Shown: one piece after another, positions 24,302 to 32,777 of the stretch
Numbering within the stretch: the first letter of the stretch is position 1
How the letters are laid out: the number at the start of each line of letters is the position of its first letter
Assembly: GCA_025356015.1 (NCBI GenBank)
Contig: JANXYO010000145.1
Location: forward strand, 1-64,000
Source: Spirochaetaceae bacterium
GTDB lineage: Bacteria; Spirochaetota; Spirochaetia; Treponematales; Rectinemataceae
Direction of reading: 5' to 3'
Length of the DNA stretch: 64,000 nt
Made by a program: the position numbers and the translations under genes
The notes under the pieces: model-generated
What the model was told of the DNA's origin: nothing
What the model saw: the letters and a program-made list of their open reading frames with translations, nothing else
Databases searched by the model: none

Positions 24302-27300
24302 CAGGCGTGGCCTCCGCCCTCGGCCGGGCGGTCACGACCATTCCGCTTCGACAGGCATTCGGCGAGGGCGGCCTGAAGCCTCTCCTGGTCTATCGGCTTG
24401 GAGATGTAGGAGTCGAAGCCATAGCCGAGGAAGTTCTCGCGGTCGCCCCTCATGGCCCTGGCCGAGACAGCGACGACGGGGATGTCCCGCAGGGTCCGGT
24501 CTCTCCGCAATTGCTTTAAGGCCTCTATTCCGCTCATGCCGGGCATGGCTATGTCCATGAGGATCAGGTCGGGAATATGCGCGGCCGCGAGGGCGAGGGC
24601 CGCTTCTCCGTCTGCCGCCTCGAGGAGCCTGCACAGCGGGGAAAGCAGGGCCCTTAGGGTGAGCATGTTGTCGGGGTTGTCCTCGACCGCCAGGACGAGG
24701 GGAAGGGGCTCGCCAGATTCCACCCGAGGCCCCTCCCGCCGCTCCGCCTCGTCCTCAGCGCTGTCCAGCATGCCGGCGACGGCTTCGAGGAGCTGCTCCC
24801 TGTTGATGTCGCCTTTTCGTATGAGCTGGTGGACGTGGTTGTGCTTGAGGAAGGCGAGTTCTTCCTTGGTGACATATTTGGCCGTGAGGATTATCACGGG
24901 AAGCTCGTCGGTCTCCTCGTTTTCGCGGATCCGCCTGAGGACCTCGAAGCCATCCACCGCTGGCATCATGAGGTCGAGGATCATGGCGTCGGGCACTTCC
25001 CTCGCGATCTGTGCCAGGGCCTCGGCACCGTCACGGGCCACCGAGATCCTGTAGCCCTGGCTTGCGAGCATGTCCTTCATCTGGATGATGACGCCCTCGG
25101 AATCCTCGACGAGGAGGATGCTCCCGCCCGCCCGGGCGGGCCCGCCAAGCCTCTGTCGCGGAGCCCCGAGGCTTCTCTGCCGCGCCGACCCCGCCATAGG
25201 GGCCACCGCCCCGAGGGGCAGGCTGAAGCTGAAGGTCGAGCCGACCCCCATCACGCTCTCGACGGCGATGTCGCCTCCCAGTAGCCGGGCGTACTTCTTC
25301 GCGATCGTCAGCCCCAGGCCCGTGCCACCGTGTCTGCGCGAGGCGCTTGCGTCCACCTGCCTGAACTCGTCGAATATGAGGCCCAGGTCCTTTGCCTCGA
25401 TGCCGATGCCCGTGTCCCGCACCTTGATGACGATGGCCTTGTCGCTCGCCTCGGCCATGATCTCCACGCTGCCCGTCTGTGTGAACTTGACGGCGTTCGC
25501 CACGATGTTCTGGAGGACGTGGCGGCATTTCTCGTAGTCGCTGGACACAGGCGGCAGGGCCGCCTGGGACCTGTAGCCGAGGGCGATGCCCTTCTGCGTC
25601 GCCTGGGGAGCGATCAGGTCGACGACCTCGCGAAGGAGTGTGGCGGGGTCGAACTCGCCAAGGTCAAGCTCGTCCCGGCCGGCCTCTATCCGCGAAAGGT
25701 CGAGGATGTCGTTGATGAGGGAGAGAAGCTGCTTTCCATTGCGCTCGATCACATCGAGGTAGCTGTATTCCTCCTCGGGGAGCTTTCCGAGGAGGCGCCG
25801 ACCGAGCACACCCGAGAGGGCGATGACCGAATTCAGGGGGGTCCGCAGTTCGTGGCTCATGGTGGAGAGGAAACTCGTCTTGAGCCTGTTGGCCTCGTCG
25901 AGCTGCTTCTTCTGCATCTCGAGCTCGGCGTTCTGCTGGGTGAGCTCCCTTGCCTGGGCTGCCAGCTCGTTCTTCTGGGCCTCGAGCTCCCTGTTCTGGT
26001 CCTCGAGCCTGCGCGAGAAGGACCTGAGCCTCCTGTAGGCGAGGACCCCGTCCATGCGCGCGCACAGGGCCACATGGATGCTCTCGAGGAGGCGAAGGCC
26101 CATGGCGTCGAAATTCCCGAGGCTCGCGAGGGAGATGACCGCCATGGTCTCGCTTCCCACGACGAGTGGGATGGTCACGATGTCCCGGGGGATAAAGCTG
26201 CCCGAGGCCGTGCCAAGGGAAAAGCGGCTGTCCTCGGGTATCTCCGGCATGCGCTGGATGCGGCCGCTCGCGACCGCGGGACCGAACTCGCCCTCGAGGC
26301 TGGTGGCCGAGAAGGACCTGGCCCTGGATGCGTCCATCCCGATGCTCTCGAAATGCTCGAAACAGGTCTTCTCCTCGTTGAGGAGGTAGACGGCGCCAAG
26401 CTGGGCACTGGTGTGCTCCATCAATGAGCCCAGGACCTTTCGGCAGAAGGGGCCGCTCTCGTCCTCGGCGAGCATGATCGCCGAGATGGCTGTGGAGCGC
26501 GAGCCCAGGCTGAGCTCGGCCTCGATCACGTCGGCGAGCTCGTTGAAGGACGAGGACAAGAGGCCGAATTCGTCAGACGAGGACCAGCCGCAGCGGGCCT
26601 CCCTCTGGCCCTGCCTGAAGCGAAGGGTGGCCGAGGCAAGCTCGCTCAAGGGGCGGCGTATGCTCCGGTAGAGGAGGAACACGATGAGGAAGGCGAGGCT
26701 GAACATGCCCGCGACCAGGAAGGCTAGGCGCCTGTCCAAGTCGGCCTTGAGCTGGAGGGAATCGCGGTAGAGAGCCTTTGCCTTGTCGCTGGCGAAATCG
26801 TCGATCTTCTGGATGTGGTCCATGAGGACGGTCACGAGGGCACCGCCGGCTCCCTCGCTCCTTGTGCGCGCCACCGCAGCCTCTGTCCTCCCTGCCCGGA
26901 GCAGGCGGATGGTCTCCTCGCGCACCGATTCCCAGCGGCCGAAGTCCTCTGATGCGAGGTCCACATCGACAGGATCGCCGAGGTAGCGGTCGTACAGGAC
27001 AGTGAACTGCTTGAGGGCATCGTACCTGGAGACAACGATCGACTGGAGGATGGCGTCGATCTGGCCCGAGTCCGATACAAGGACCAGGTCAATCATGTGG
27101 ACCCGCATCGTGAGGATGTCCGCCTTGAGCTCCCCAATGGCGCTCCTGACTGTGAGGGGATGCTCGTAGAGATCGGTGGTCCGCTTCGCCATCTCGTTGG
27201 ACTGGAACCAGGCCATCGCTCCAAGGGCGAGGATCAGGGCGAGGATGACGCCGAAGCCGAGGCTCAGCTGGGTCCCTATCTTCGGGTTGAAGGCATTCAT
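24301..27300 (-). CDS. Hybrid sensor histidine kinase with two receivers
   Basis: The 999-residue membrane protein has TM1 (about 10-32), a four-helix periplasmic sensor, TM2 (about 193-212), HAMP, GAF (about 270-430), a coiled coil, HisKA (SFLSTMSHELRTPLNSVIA), HATPase (VRDTGIGIEAKDLGLIFDEF, HGGTGLGLTIAKKY) and two receiver domains. The first receiver has DAMILDLMMPAVDGFEVLRR, the second DLILMDIAMPGMSGIEALKQ. It sits between CheR and the PAS kinase on the same strand, 24 bases after CheR, so the group likely forms one signalling operon. The ligand is unknown. Confidence 0.93.
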   Translation of the reverse strand: MNAFNPKIGTQLSLGFGVILALILALGAMAWFQSNEMAKRTTDLYEHPLTVRSAIGELKADILTMRVHMIDLVLVSDSGQIDAILQSIVVSRYDALKQFTVLYDRYLGDPVDVDLASEDFGRWESVREETIRLLRAGRTEAAVARTRSEGAGGALVTVLMDHIQKIDDFASDKAKALYRDSLQLKADLDRRLAFLVAGMFSLAFLIVFLLYRSIRRPLSELASATLRFRQGQREARCGWSSSDEFGLLSSSFNELADVIEAELSLGSRSTAISAIMLAEDESGPFCRKVLGSLMEHTSAQLGAVYLLNEEKTCFEHFESIGMDASRARSFSATSLEGEFGPAVASGRIQRMPEIPEDSRFSLGTASGSFIPRDIVTIPLVVGSETMAVISLASLGNFDAMGLRLLESIHVALCARMDGVLAYRRLRSFSRRLEDQNRELEAQKNELAAQARELTQQNAELEMQKKQLDEANRLKTSFLSTMSHELRTPLNSVIALSGVLGRRLLGKLPEEEYSYLDVIERNGKQLLSLINDILDLSRIEAGRDELDLGEFDPATLLREVVDLIAPQATQKGIALGYRSQAALPPVSSDYEKCRHVLQNIVANAVKFTQTGSVEIMAEASDKAIVIKVRDTGIGIEAKDLGLIFDEFRQVDASASRRHGGTGLGLTIAKKYARLLGGDIAVESVMGVGSTFSFSLPLGAVAPMAGSARQRSLGAPRQRLGGPARAGGSILLVEDSEGVIIQMKDMLASQGYRISVARDGAEALAQIAREVPDAMILDLMMPAVDGFEVLRRIRENEETDELPVIILTAKYVTKEELAFLKHNHVHQLIRKGDINREQLLEAVAGMLDSAEDEAERREGPRVESGEPLPLVLAVEDNPDNMLTLRALLSPLCRLLEAADGEAALALAAAHIPDLILMDIAMPGMSGIEALKQLRRDRTLRDIPVVAVSARAMRGDRENFLGYGFDSYISKPIDQERLQAALAECLSKRNGRDRPAEGGGHA

Positions 27301-27324
27301 GCTAAACCTGCTCCCTGTCCAGGC

Positions 27325-28146
27325 CTAGCGGCGAAAGAGCGCCGAGCCCGGGAATTCTTCATGGTATCCCCGTCGCGCGAGGATATCCCTTTCGGCCTCG
27401 CCCGTTGCCAGGTATCCCCCGGGGGCAAGGCTGGCCTCGAGCTTCTTGAGAATGCGGAGTTGCGAGCCCTGGCTGTAGTAAAAGAGGAGGTTGGAACAGA
27501 AGACAAGATCGAAACTCCCGAACACGCTCATTGGCGGACAGCAGCCCTCCTCGGTGAGGAGGTCGAAACAGGAGAACTCGACAGCGTCCTTGATGGGGCC
27601 AAGGACGGAATAGCCGCCCCTGCCCTCGCGGGGGCTGAAGTAGCGCTGCAGCCTGTCCACGCTGAGCTTGCCCAGCGAGCCGGACTCGTAGACGCCCTGC
27701 CTCGCGCTTGTCAGGCCGGCCTCGTCATTGTCGGTGGCGAATAATCGCAGGGCCACGCTTTCCTGGGCCAAGAGCTCATCGCTGAGGATGGCTATGCTGT
27801 AGGCTTCCTGTCCGCAGGCGCAGGCTGCCGACCAGATCCGCAGCTCCCCCTCTCCGGCCCTTTTCTTCGCGTCGAGGATCGAGGGCAGGACTAGGGCTTC
27901 GAGGCATGCGAAGGTGAGGGGGTTCCTGAAGAACTCGCTGAAACCTATGTGAAGCGAGCCCAGGAGGGCTGCCGCCTCTTCTGGGTCGGCTTGCATGCGG
28001 CCGAGGTATTCGCCGTAGCCGGTGCAGGCGCACTCGGCCATCCTCCTGCCCAGGGATTTCTCGAGGAACTCCTCATCGTAGACATACAGGTCGATGGCCC
28101 GCTCGCGGAGGGCAAAGGCGGCGACCTCGTCGATCTCGGGCCTCAT
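27325..28146 (-). CDS. cheR: CheR-type protein-glutamate methyltransferase
   Basis: The 273-residue product has the CheR N-terminal helices (IGFSEFFRNPLTFACLEALV) and the SAM-binding domain (ELRIWSAACACGQEAYSIAI, FATDNDEAGLTSARQGVY, FDLVFCSNLLFYYS). CheR methylates chemoreceptors with SAM. Here it overlaps a response-regulator gene by four bases and precedes a hybrid kinase; no cheB, cheA or cheW is next to it. It may act on the two chemoreceptors of this window or on a receptor-like kinase, which is speculation. Confidence 0.92.
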   Translation of the reverse strand: MRPEIDEVAAFALRERAIDLYVYDEEFLEKSLGRRMAECACTGYGEYLGRMQADPEEAAALLGSLHIGFSEFFRNPLTFACLEALVLPSILDAKKRAGEGELRIWSAACACGQEAYSIAILSDELLAQESVALRLFATDNDEAGLTSARQGVYESGSLGKLSVDRLQRYFSPREGRGGYSVLGPIKDAVEFSCFDLLTEEGCCPPMSVFGSFDLVFCSNLLFYYSQGSQLRILKKLEASLAPGGYLATGEAERDILARRGYHEEFPGSALFRR

Positions 28147-28712
28147 CCGGCCCCGCTGGGGATGAGGTATTTCTCGGCCGTGCCTGCCTGCCTGAGGAGA
28201 GCGTTGATCTCTTCCTTGAGGCCGATCATCGCCAGCTCCCTGTCAACCGTGAGCCGGTGGAAGCGCTCGAGCTCGTCCATCTTGCGCAGGAGGGCCTCTG
28301 TCCTGGTCCTTTCCAGCTTCCTCGCCTCGAAGAGCCTGAAGGCCATCTTGATCGAGGCCAGGAGGACTGTCTCGCCGGTATTCTTGACGATGTAGCCGTA
28401 GGAGCTGATGCCCTCGGTCTTCTCGACGATATCGCTTTCTGTATGGGAGGACAGGAAGACCAGGGGCATGTCGCGCCCCTCCAGTATCCTTTCGGCGGCC
28501 TCGGTGCCAAGGATGCCCTTGCCCAGGTCGATGTCCATGAGGACAAGGTCGATGTCCGGGGTCGCAAGGGCGATATCGACGGCCCTCTCGCCCGTGGAGG
28601 CCGAGATGACCCTGTGCCCGTGCTTCTCGAGCATCATCTGCTCCATCATGGCTATCAGGGCCTCGTCTTCCACGAGGAGGATGGTCTTCCGATCCTGTCG
28701 CATCGAGGACAT
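28143..28712 (-). CDS. Response regulator with coiled-coil tail
   Basis: The 189-residue product has a receiver domain (ILLVEDEALIAMMEQMML; phospho-Asp in DIDLVLMDIDLG; conserved Ser/Thr in LVFLSSHTESD; Lys in GYIVKNTGE) and a helical C-terminus without a DNA-binding fold. It resembles the receivers found ahead of HisKA_2 kinases. The gene overlaps cheR by four bases. The first ATG (28712) has a poor ribosome site; the ATG at 28703 (AGGATGTCCTCG upstream) is an equal choice. Confidence 0.88.
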   Translation of the reverse strand: MSSMRQDRKTILLVEDEALIAMMEQMMLEKHGHRVISASTGERAVDIALATPDIDLVLMDIDLGKGILGTEAAERILEGRDMPLVFLSSHTESDIVEKTEGISSYGYIVKNTGETVLLASIKMAFRLFEARKLERTRTEALLRKMDELERFHRLTVDRELAMIGLKEEINALLRQAGTAEKYLIPSGAG

Positions 28713-28760
28713 CCTACACCGAAGTGAGGGCCAGTGCTAGACAGAGGCCTTCATAATATG

Positions 28761-28798
28761 GACAAAACCCCGCCCGGGGGCCATTGTGGCCCCCGGGC
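28761..28798 (-). terminator. Rho-independent terminator after the CheY-like gene
   Basis: On the minus strand a perfect 11-bp stem (28772-28782 with 28788-28798) with a 5-base loop is followed by GGGG and a short T tract. It ends the kinase/CheY-like transcript and separates it from the CheR operon. Confidence 0.75.
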
Positions 28799-28802
28799 CG
28801 AC

Positions 28803-29162
28803 CTAGCCGGCGAACTGCCTGATCGCAGCCGTCAGCTGCTCCTTGTTGAAGGGTTTCGCCAGGAAGCCCTTGGCCCCCAGGCCCATGGCCTTTGCCCGGA
28901 GGGGCTCCTCGTCCTGTGTCGTGAGCACGATGACCGGAATAGCTTTCCAGACCGCGTTCTTGCCCTTGGCCTCGAGGAACTCTATGCCTCCCATGACGGG
29001 CATGTTGATGTCGAGCACGATGCAGTCGGGCTTCTCGCTCGCGAGGATGTCGAGGGCCGCCTTCCCGTTCTCGGCTTCCACGACCGTGTGGCCAAGCTCC
29101 CCGAGGCTCATCGATACTATCTTTCGCAAGGTCGCTGAGTCGTCGACGCAGAGGAATCTCAT
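28803..29162 (-). CDS. CheY-like single-domain response regulator
   Basis: The 119-residue product is a lone receiver domain: DD in FLCVDDSATLRKIV, phospho-Asp in DCIVLDINMPVMGG, Thr in VIVLTTQDEEP and Lys in GFLAKPFNKEQ. The ribosome site AAGGGAGG is clear. It lies 60 bases downstream of a PAS kinase on the same strand, its likely partner, and a strong terminator follows. It may act on the flagellar motor or as a phosphate relay. Confidence 0.92.
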   Translation of the reverse strand: MRFLCVDDSATLRKIVSMSLGELGHTVVEAENGKAALDILASEKPDCIVLDINMPVMGGIEFLEAKGKNAVWKAIPVIVLTTQDEEPLRAKAMGLGAKGFLAKPFNKEQLTAAIRQFAG

Positions 29163-29222
29163 CCTCGGCCTCCCTTGTTTCTGGCTTACCGTATTTTGGT
29201 CCTGTCAGCGGTCTAGCATAGA

Positions 29223-30422
29223 CTATTGCCAATTGCCTGTCGAGGATTTCCGCTTTTCTTGGGCATCAAGGGGAAGTCCGCGCGGGTATTCGACAGGCAA
29301 GGAGACCGTGAAGGTGGTCCCTGCGCCCGGCCTTGAGTCGAATTCGATCTCGCCCTTGAGGTAGTCACGGACCAGCATCCTCATGCTGTAAGTGCCCACC
29401 CCCCTTCCGCTTCCCTTCGTCGAGAAGGAGCGCTGGAAGACCTGGTGGCGGACGGCTTCGGTCATCACCGCGGGGTTGTTCACCCGAAGGACGACGCAGC
29501 CCTTCTCGCTCGTGACCTCGGCCAGGACTCTCTCCCCGCGCGAGGAGGCCTCGACAGCGTTCTTCACAATGTTTATGAGGACTCGCCTGAGCAGGACGGG
29601 ATCGGTCTCAAGTGGAGCCCCGTCCAGGGGCGCCTTGCCCATCTCGATGCGGACGCTGGCCGAGCTCTCCACCCCGTGGTAGGAGTCCAGGGCCCGCTCC
29701 AGGACCTCGGCCCCCGAGACGAAGACGGGGGAAACATGAAGTTCCCTGCGCTCCATGGCCGCGAAGTCGCGCTGGCGTTCCACCTCCTCGCTCAGGGCCT
29801 CGACCGAGCGGACGATATGGTCGAGGTATTCCCCCCTCGCCGGACCCATCTCGTCCTTGAGGAGGCTCGCGCAGGACCGCAGGCCCTGGATGGAATTGAG
29901 GACGTCGTGGAAGAAGACGCGCTCAAGGACCATGCGGCGTTTCTTGTCGCTGATGTCGTTCATCATTATGAGGGTATAGTCGCGGTCCCCGTCCGCGACG
30001 TGGTTGCCCGTGACGAGCAGGTCGAGGCTCTCGAGCTTGCCCTCGCGCTCCACCGTGAGGCGGCACTCCCGGCTGGTCCTGGACCGCCCGGCCTGCACCT
30101 CGAGGACGGCGGCGACGAGCTCGCAATGCCTGCAGGCCTCGGAGCTGCCGCAGCCTCCCTGCATTTCCCGCGCATGGACGCAGTCGGCGATCTCGCCCGG
30201 ACGCTGGCCGAGGGCCTCGTCTGGAGTGAGGCCAAAGGAGGCGAGGGTCTGCTCGTTCGCGAACAGGATCTGCCGCTTGGAATTGAGCACCAGGGCGATC
30301 TCTGGCAGGGAGTCGAGGACGAGGCTGAGGGAGCCCATCAGCTGGAGGCGTCCCGATTGCCCTCGGATTGCCTCCTGCGGATCGCGCTCGGCCGGTGCGA
30401 AGATACTGCGCGTCTCGTTCAT
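29223..30422 (-). CDS. PAS-domain histidine kinase with a Cys cluster
   Basis: The 399-residue soluble kinase has one PAS domain (about 30-165) holding an unusual Cys pattern: CVHAREMQGGCGSSEACRHC. The kinase core has FFHDVLNSIQGLRSCASLL as acceptor box and an ATPase domain with NIVKNAVEASSRGERV and FSTKGSGRGVGTYSM. The four cysteines could hold a metal or iron-sulfur centre, making it a redox sensor; this is inferred from spacing only. GGGGAG precedes the ATG. A CheY-like gene lies downstream, so the two probably form a pair. Confidence 0.9.
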   Translation of the reverse strand: MNETRSIFAPAERDPQEAIRGQSGRLQLMGSLSLVLDSLPEIALVLNSKRQILFANEQTLASFGLTPDEALGQRPGEIADCVHAREMQGGCGSSEACRHCELVAAVLEVQAGRSRTSRECRLTVEREGKLESLDLLVTGNHVADGDRDYTLIMMNDISDKKRRMVLERVFFHDVLNSIQGLRSCASLLKDEMGPARGEYLDHIVRSVEALSEEVERQRDFAAMERRELHVSPVFVSGAEVLERALDSYHGVESSASVRIEMGKAPLDGAPLETDPVLLRRVLINIVKNAVEASSRGERVLAEVTSEKGCVVLRVNNPAVMTEAVRHQVFQRSFSTKGSGRGVGTYSMRMLVRDYLKGEIEFDSRPGAGTTFTVSLPVEYPRGLPLDAQEKRKSSTGNWQ

Positions 30423-30483
30423 TCATGCTCCCCTATATAGTGATACCACGGGCCGGCTGGCAGCACAAGGGACCGGGCCAATT

Positions 30484-31341
30484 CTAGGCCCCCCCCGGGC
30501 CCGAGGCCCCGGAGATGGCCCGCCTGAGGAAGGCATTGTTGGCCTTGAGCAGGTCCCGCCAATCCTCCTCGCCCAGGTGCCAGAACTCGGCGACGAACAT
30601 CCTCACCCCGAGCCCGAGCGCGGCCGCGGCGGCCTTGGCGAAGTCGACATGGCCTTCCCCGTAGGGGAGCTCCCTGAAGATCCCTGGCCTTGTCTCCTTA
30701 AGGTGGAGGGCGGCGAGGTGGCCGCGGCCTGTCTCCAGGTCCTCAAGGACATCAATTCCCGTCTCCACGGCAGCATTCGCGATGTTGCCGATGTCGGGAT
30801 AGATCTGGAGCCATGGCGAATCCAGCCGTTTCACCCAGAACATCGCCTTCGAGACCGTATTGAGGAAATCGGTCTCCATGGTCTCGAAGGCGAGGACGAC
30901 GCCCTCGCGCGCCGCCATCGCCACAGCGCTCCCGAGGTTCCTCGCGAAGGCCTCCCTCGTGCCGGGCGAGGATGGCTCGTAATAGACGTCGTAGCCAGCG
31001 ATCTGGATGAGGCGCACCCCGAGCCTTGCGGCGAGCGCTATGGCCCCGTCCATTATCTCAAGGCTCCTTGCCTGGACAGCGGGATCGCCATGCCCCAGGG
31101 GGAATCGGCGGTGGCCGCTCAGGCAGATGGACTTGATAGGGATGCCGGAATCGTCCTGGGCTGCCCGCAGTGACCTGATCTCGGCCTCGGGCCAATTTAG
31201 CCTCGAGAGCTTCTCCTCGCTTTCGTCGATCGAGAGCTCGAGATAGTCGAAGCCAGCCTTGCCGGCCTCGTCGAGCTTTTCCCTGATTCCAAGGCCGCTG
31301 GGCATCGCCTTTTCGTAGAGGCCGAGCTTATAGGCTTCCAT
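30484..31341 (-). CDS. ulaE: L-ribulose/L-xylulose-5-phosphate 3-epimerase type (UlaE/SgaU)
   Basis: The 285-residue TIM-barrel protein matches UlaE in many blocks: LGLYEKAMPSGLGIREKLDE, DYLELSIDESEEKLSRLNW, ICLSGHRRFPLGHGD, RLIQIAGYDVYYE, YPDIGNIANAAVETG and HLKETRPGIFRELPYGEGHV. The enzyme converts L-xylulose 5-phosphate to L-ribulose 5-phosphate in ascorbate and related sugar catabolism. ATG 31341 has AGGAGA upstream and starts the family N-terminus. It is not next to other ula genes, but a LyxK-like kinase that could make its substrate is encoded at 49375. No regulator is adjacent. Confidence 0.9.
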   Translation of the reverse strand: MEAYKLGLYEKAMPSGLGIREKLDEAGKAGFDYLELSIDESEEKLSRLNWPEAEIRSLRAAQDDSGIPIKSICLSGHRRFPLGHGDPAVQARSLEIMDGAIALAARLGVRLIQIAGYDVYYEPSSPGTREAFARNLGSAVAMAAREGVVLAFETMETDFLNTVSKAMFWVKRLDSPWLQIYPDIGNIANAAVETGIDVLEDLETGRGHLAALHLKETRPGIFRELPYGEGHVDFAKAAAAALGLGVRMFVAEFWHLGEEDWRDLLKANNAFLRRAISGASGPGGA

Positions 31342-31438
31342 CGCTGCTTTTCTCCTGTGGTCATCCGGATCCCCATCCGGGGAGGACCGCCAGGAGGATA
31401 GCATACAATGCCCAGGCCCGCAGGGCTGTGAGCGGCCC

Positions 31439-32089
31439 CTATTCCGTGTAGCCGAGCTCCATGATGAACAGGGGGACCTCGTCCTTGCCCAGGCCGGCCG
31501 CGGTGGCGGCGGCGGGAGCGGCGAGGCTGTATTGGACGATCGTGGCCATCTTGAGTGCCGAGGCCGTCAGGGCGATGTTCTGGGCACTGAAGCCCGCGGT
31601 GGCATTGGCCATCTGCTGGAACAGTCCCGGGTTTCCCTTCATGAAGGATGGCATCTGCGCGTTGTCGACCGTGAAGAGTATGAGATAGGCGGCGTCGGGC
31701 GAGCTGGCCTTCGCGACAGCGGCGCGGGAATCGGCCTTTGAGATGGACTTCAGGGCGTTGGTGTCGGGAAGGTATTTCCAGGTTCCCTTCTCGCCGAGGA
31801 CATAGAGGTTGATGTAGGGATTGTCCCCGGAGAAGGACACGGTCCTGCCAGCCTTCGTCGCGCTTGACACTGCATCGGGCCCACGCGCGCCGAGTCCAGC
31901 CCAGAGGATCGTCGAGAGCTCGGCGGTGGGCATGGCCTTCTTCACGAATACCCTCGAGACCCGGCGGTTCTGGACAGCCGCCAGGAGGTCCACTCCGGAC
32001 TTGGTCGCGGGACGAGGAAGGGAGATATCCTGGGCGAAAAGCCCGAGCGAGGAGAGAAGAAGGATCGATGCGAGCAGCTTGGTCTTCAT
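31439..32089 (-). CDS. Exported nitroreductase/SagB-type protein
   Basis: The 216-residue product has a signal peptide (KLLASILLLSSLGLFAQ) followed by a nitroreductase-like domain: LLAAVQNRRVSRVFVKKAMP, TAELSTILWAGLGARGPD, and NIALTASALKMATIVQYSLA. These flavin enzymes are usually cytoplasmic; an exported version is unusual and would need flavin export or a changed cofactor. ATG 32089 has an AAGGAG site at 8 bases, better than the ATG two codons upstream. Its substrate is unknown. A DUF2318 protein gene lies on the other strand. Confidence 0.82.
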   Translation of the reverse strand: MKTKLLASILLLSSLGLFAQDISLPRPATKSGVDLLAAVQNRRVSRVFVKKAMPTAELSTILWAGLGARGPDAVSSATKAGRTVSFSGDNPYINLYVLGEKGTWKYLPDTNALKSISKADSRAAVAKASSPDAAYLILFTVDNAQMPSFMKGNPGLFQQMANATAGFSAQNIALTASALKMATIVQYSLAAPAAATAAGLGKDEVPLFIMELGYTE

Positions 32090-32296
32090 GGTCATGGCTC
32101 CTTGGGAGGCGTCTTGAAGGTCTTAGTTCCCCAAACACGAGGGGAAGAACCGCCTTCCGTCTCGGATAAGGTATCGATTTGGCGGGAGAAGTGGGGCCGA
32201 ATTCGGCGCGCAAGCAAGCGGATAACACGCAATGCCCACCGTCGATTCATACTGCGCTCACAATGCCCCGCTAGAGTGCGATGCGGAGGGTACACA

Positions 32297-32773
32297 ATGC
32301 TTCGACTTCGATCGTTCTTGCCCAGAAGACTCATTCTCGCCTTCGTCGCCATCGCTGTTCTCGCACCGGCGGCCTTTTCCCAGACCAAGGCCTCGCCCAA
32401 AACCGCGGACTGGGGCATCGTGATCCAGAAGAAGGACATAGGCACGACGGCGACCTTCTATCCCTACACGCTGAACGGTAAGCCCATGGAGATCTTCGCG
32501 GTGAGGGCCTCGGACGGGACGATCAGGACAGCCCTCAACACCTGTCAGGTCTGCTACGGCTCGGGCCGCGGCTATTACAAGCAGGAAGCAAATGTCTTCG
32601 TCTGCCAGAACTGCGGCAACCGCTTCAGCCTCGACCAGATCGAGAAGATCAAGGGTGGCTGCAATCCCGTGCCCGTTCTCGGCGAGGACAAGACAAATCT
32701 CGGCGATTCCATCGGGATCTCCAAGGCCTATCTCACGAGCGTCGCCCCATACTTCGCGCGCTGGAAGAGGTAG
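32297..32773 (+). CDS. DUF2318-family exported protein
   Basis: The 158-residue product has a signal or anchor helix (RLILAFVAIAVLAPAAFSQ) and a DUF2318-type domain with cysteines in NTCQVCYGSGRGYYKQ, VFVCQNCGNRFSLDQ and KGGCNPVPV. The pattern suggests metal or iron-sulfur binding outside the cytoplasmic membrane. Members are often found with iron or copper uptake genes. GCGGAGG precedes the ATG. The gene ends 4 bases from the end of a kinase gene on the other strand. Confidence 0.88.
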   Translation: MLRLRSFLPRRLILAFVAIAVLAPAAFSQTKASPKTADWGIVIQKKDIGTTATFYPYTLNGKPMEIFAVRASDGTIRTALNTCQVCYGSGRGYYKQEANVFVCQNCGNRFSLDQIEKIKGGCNPVPVLGEDKTNLGDSIGISKAYLTSVAPYFARWKR

Positions 32774-32777
32774 GGGA

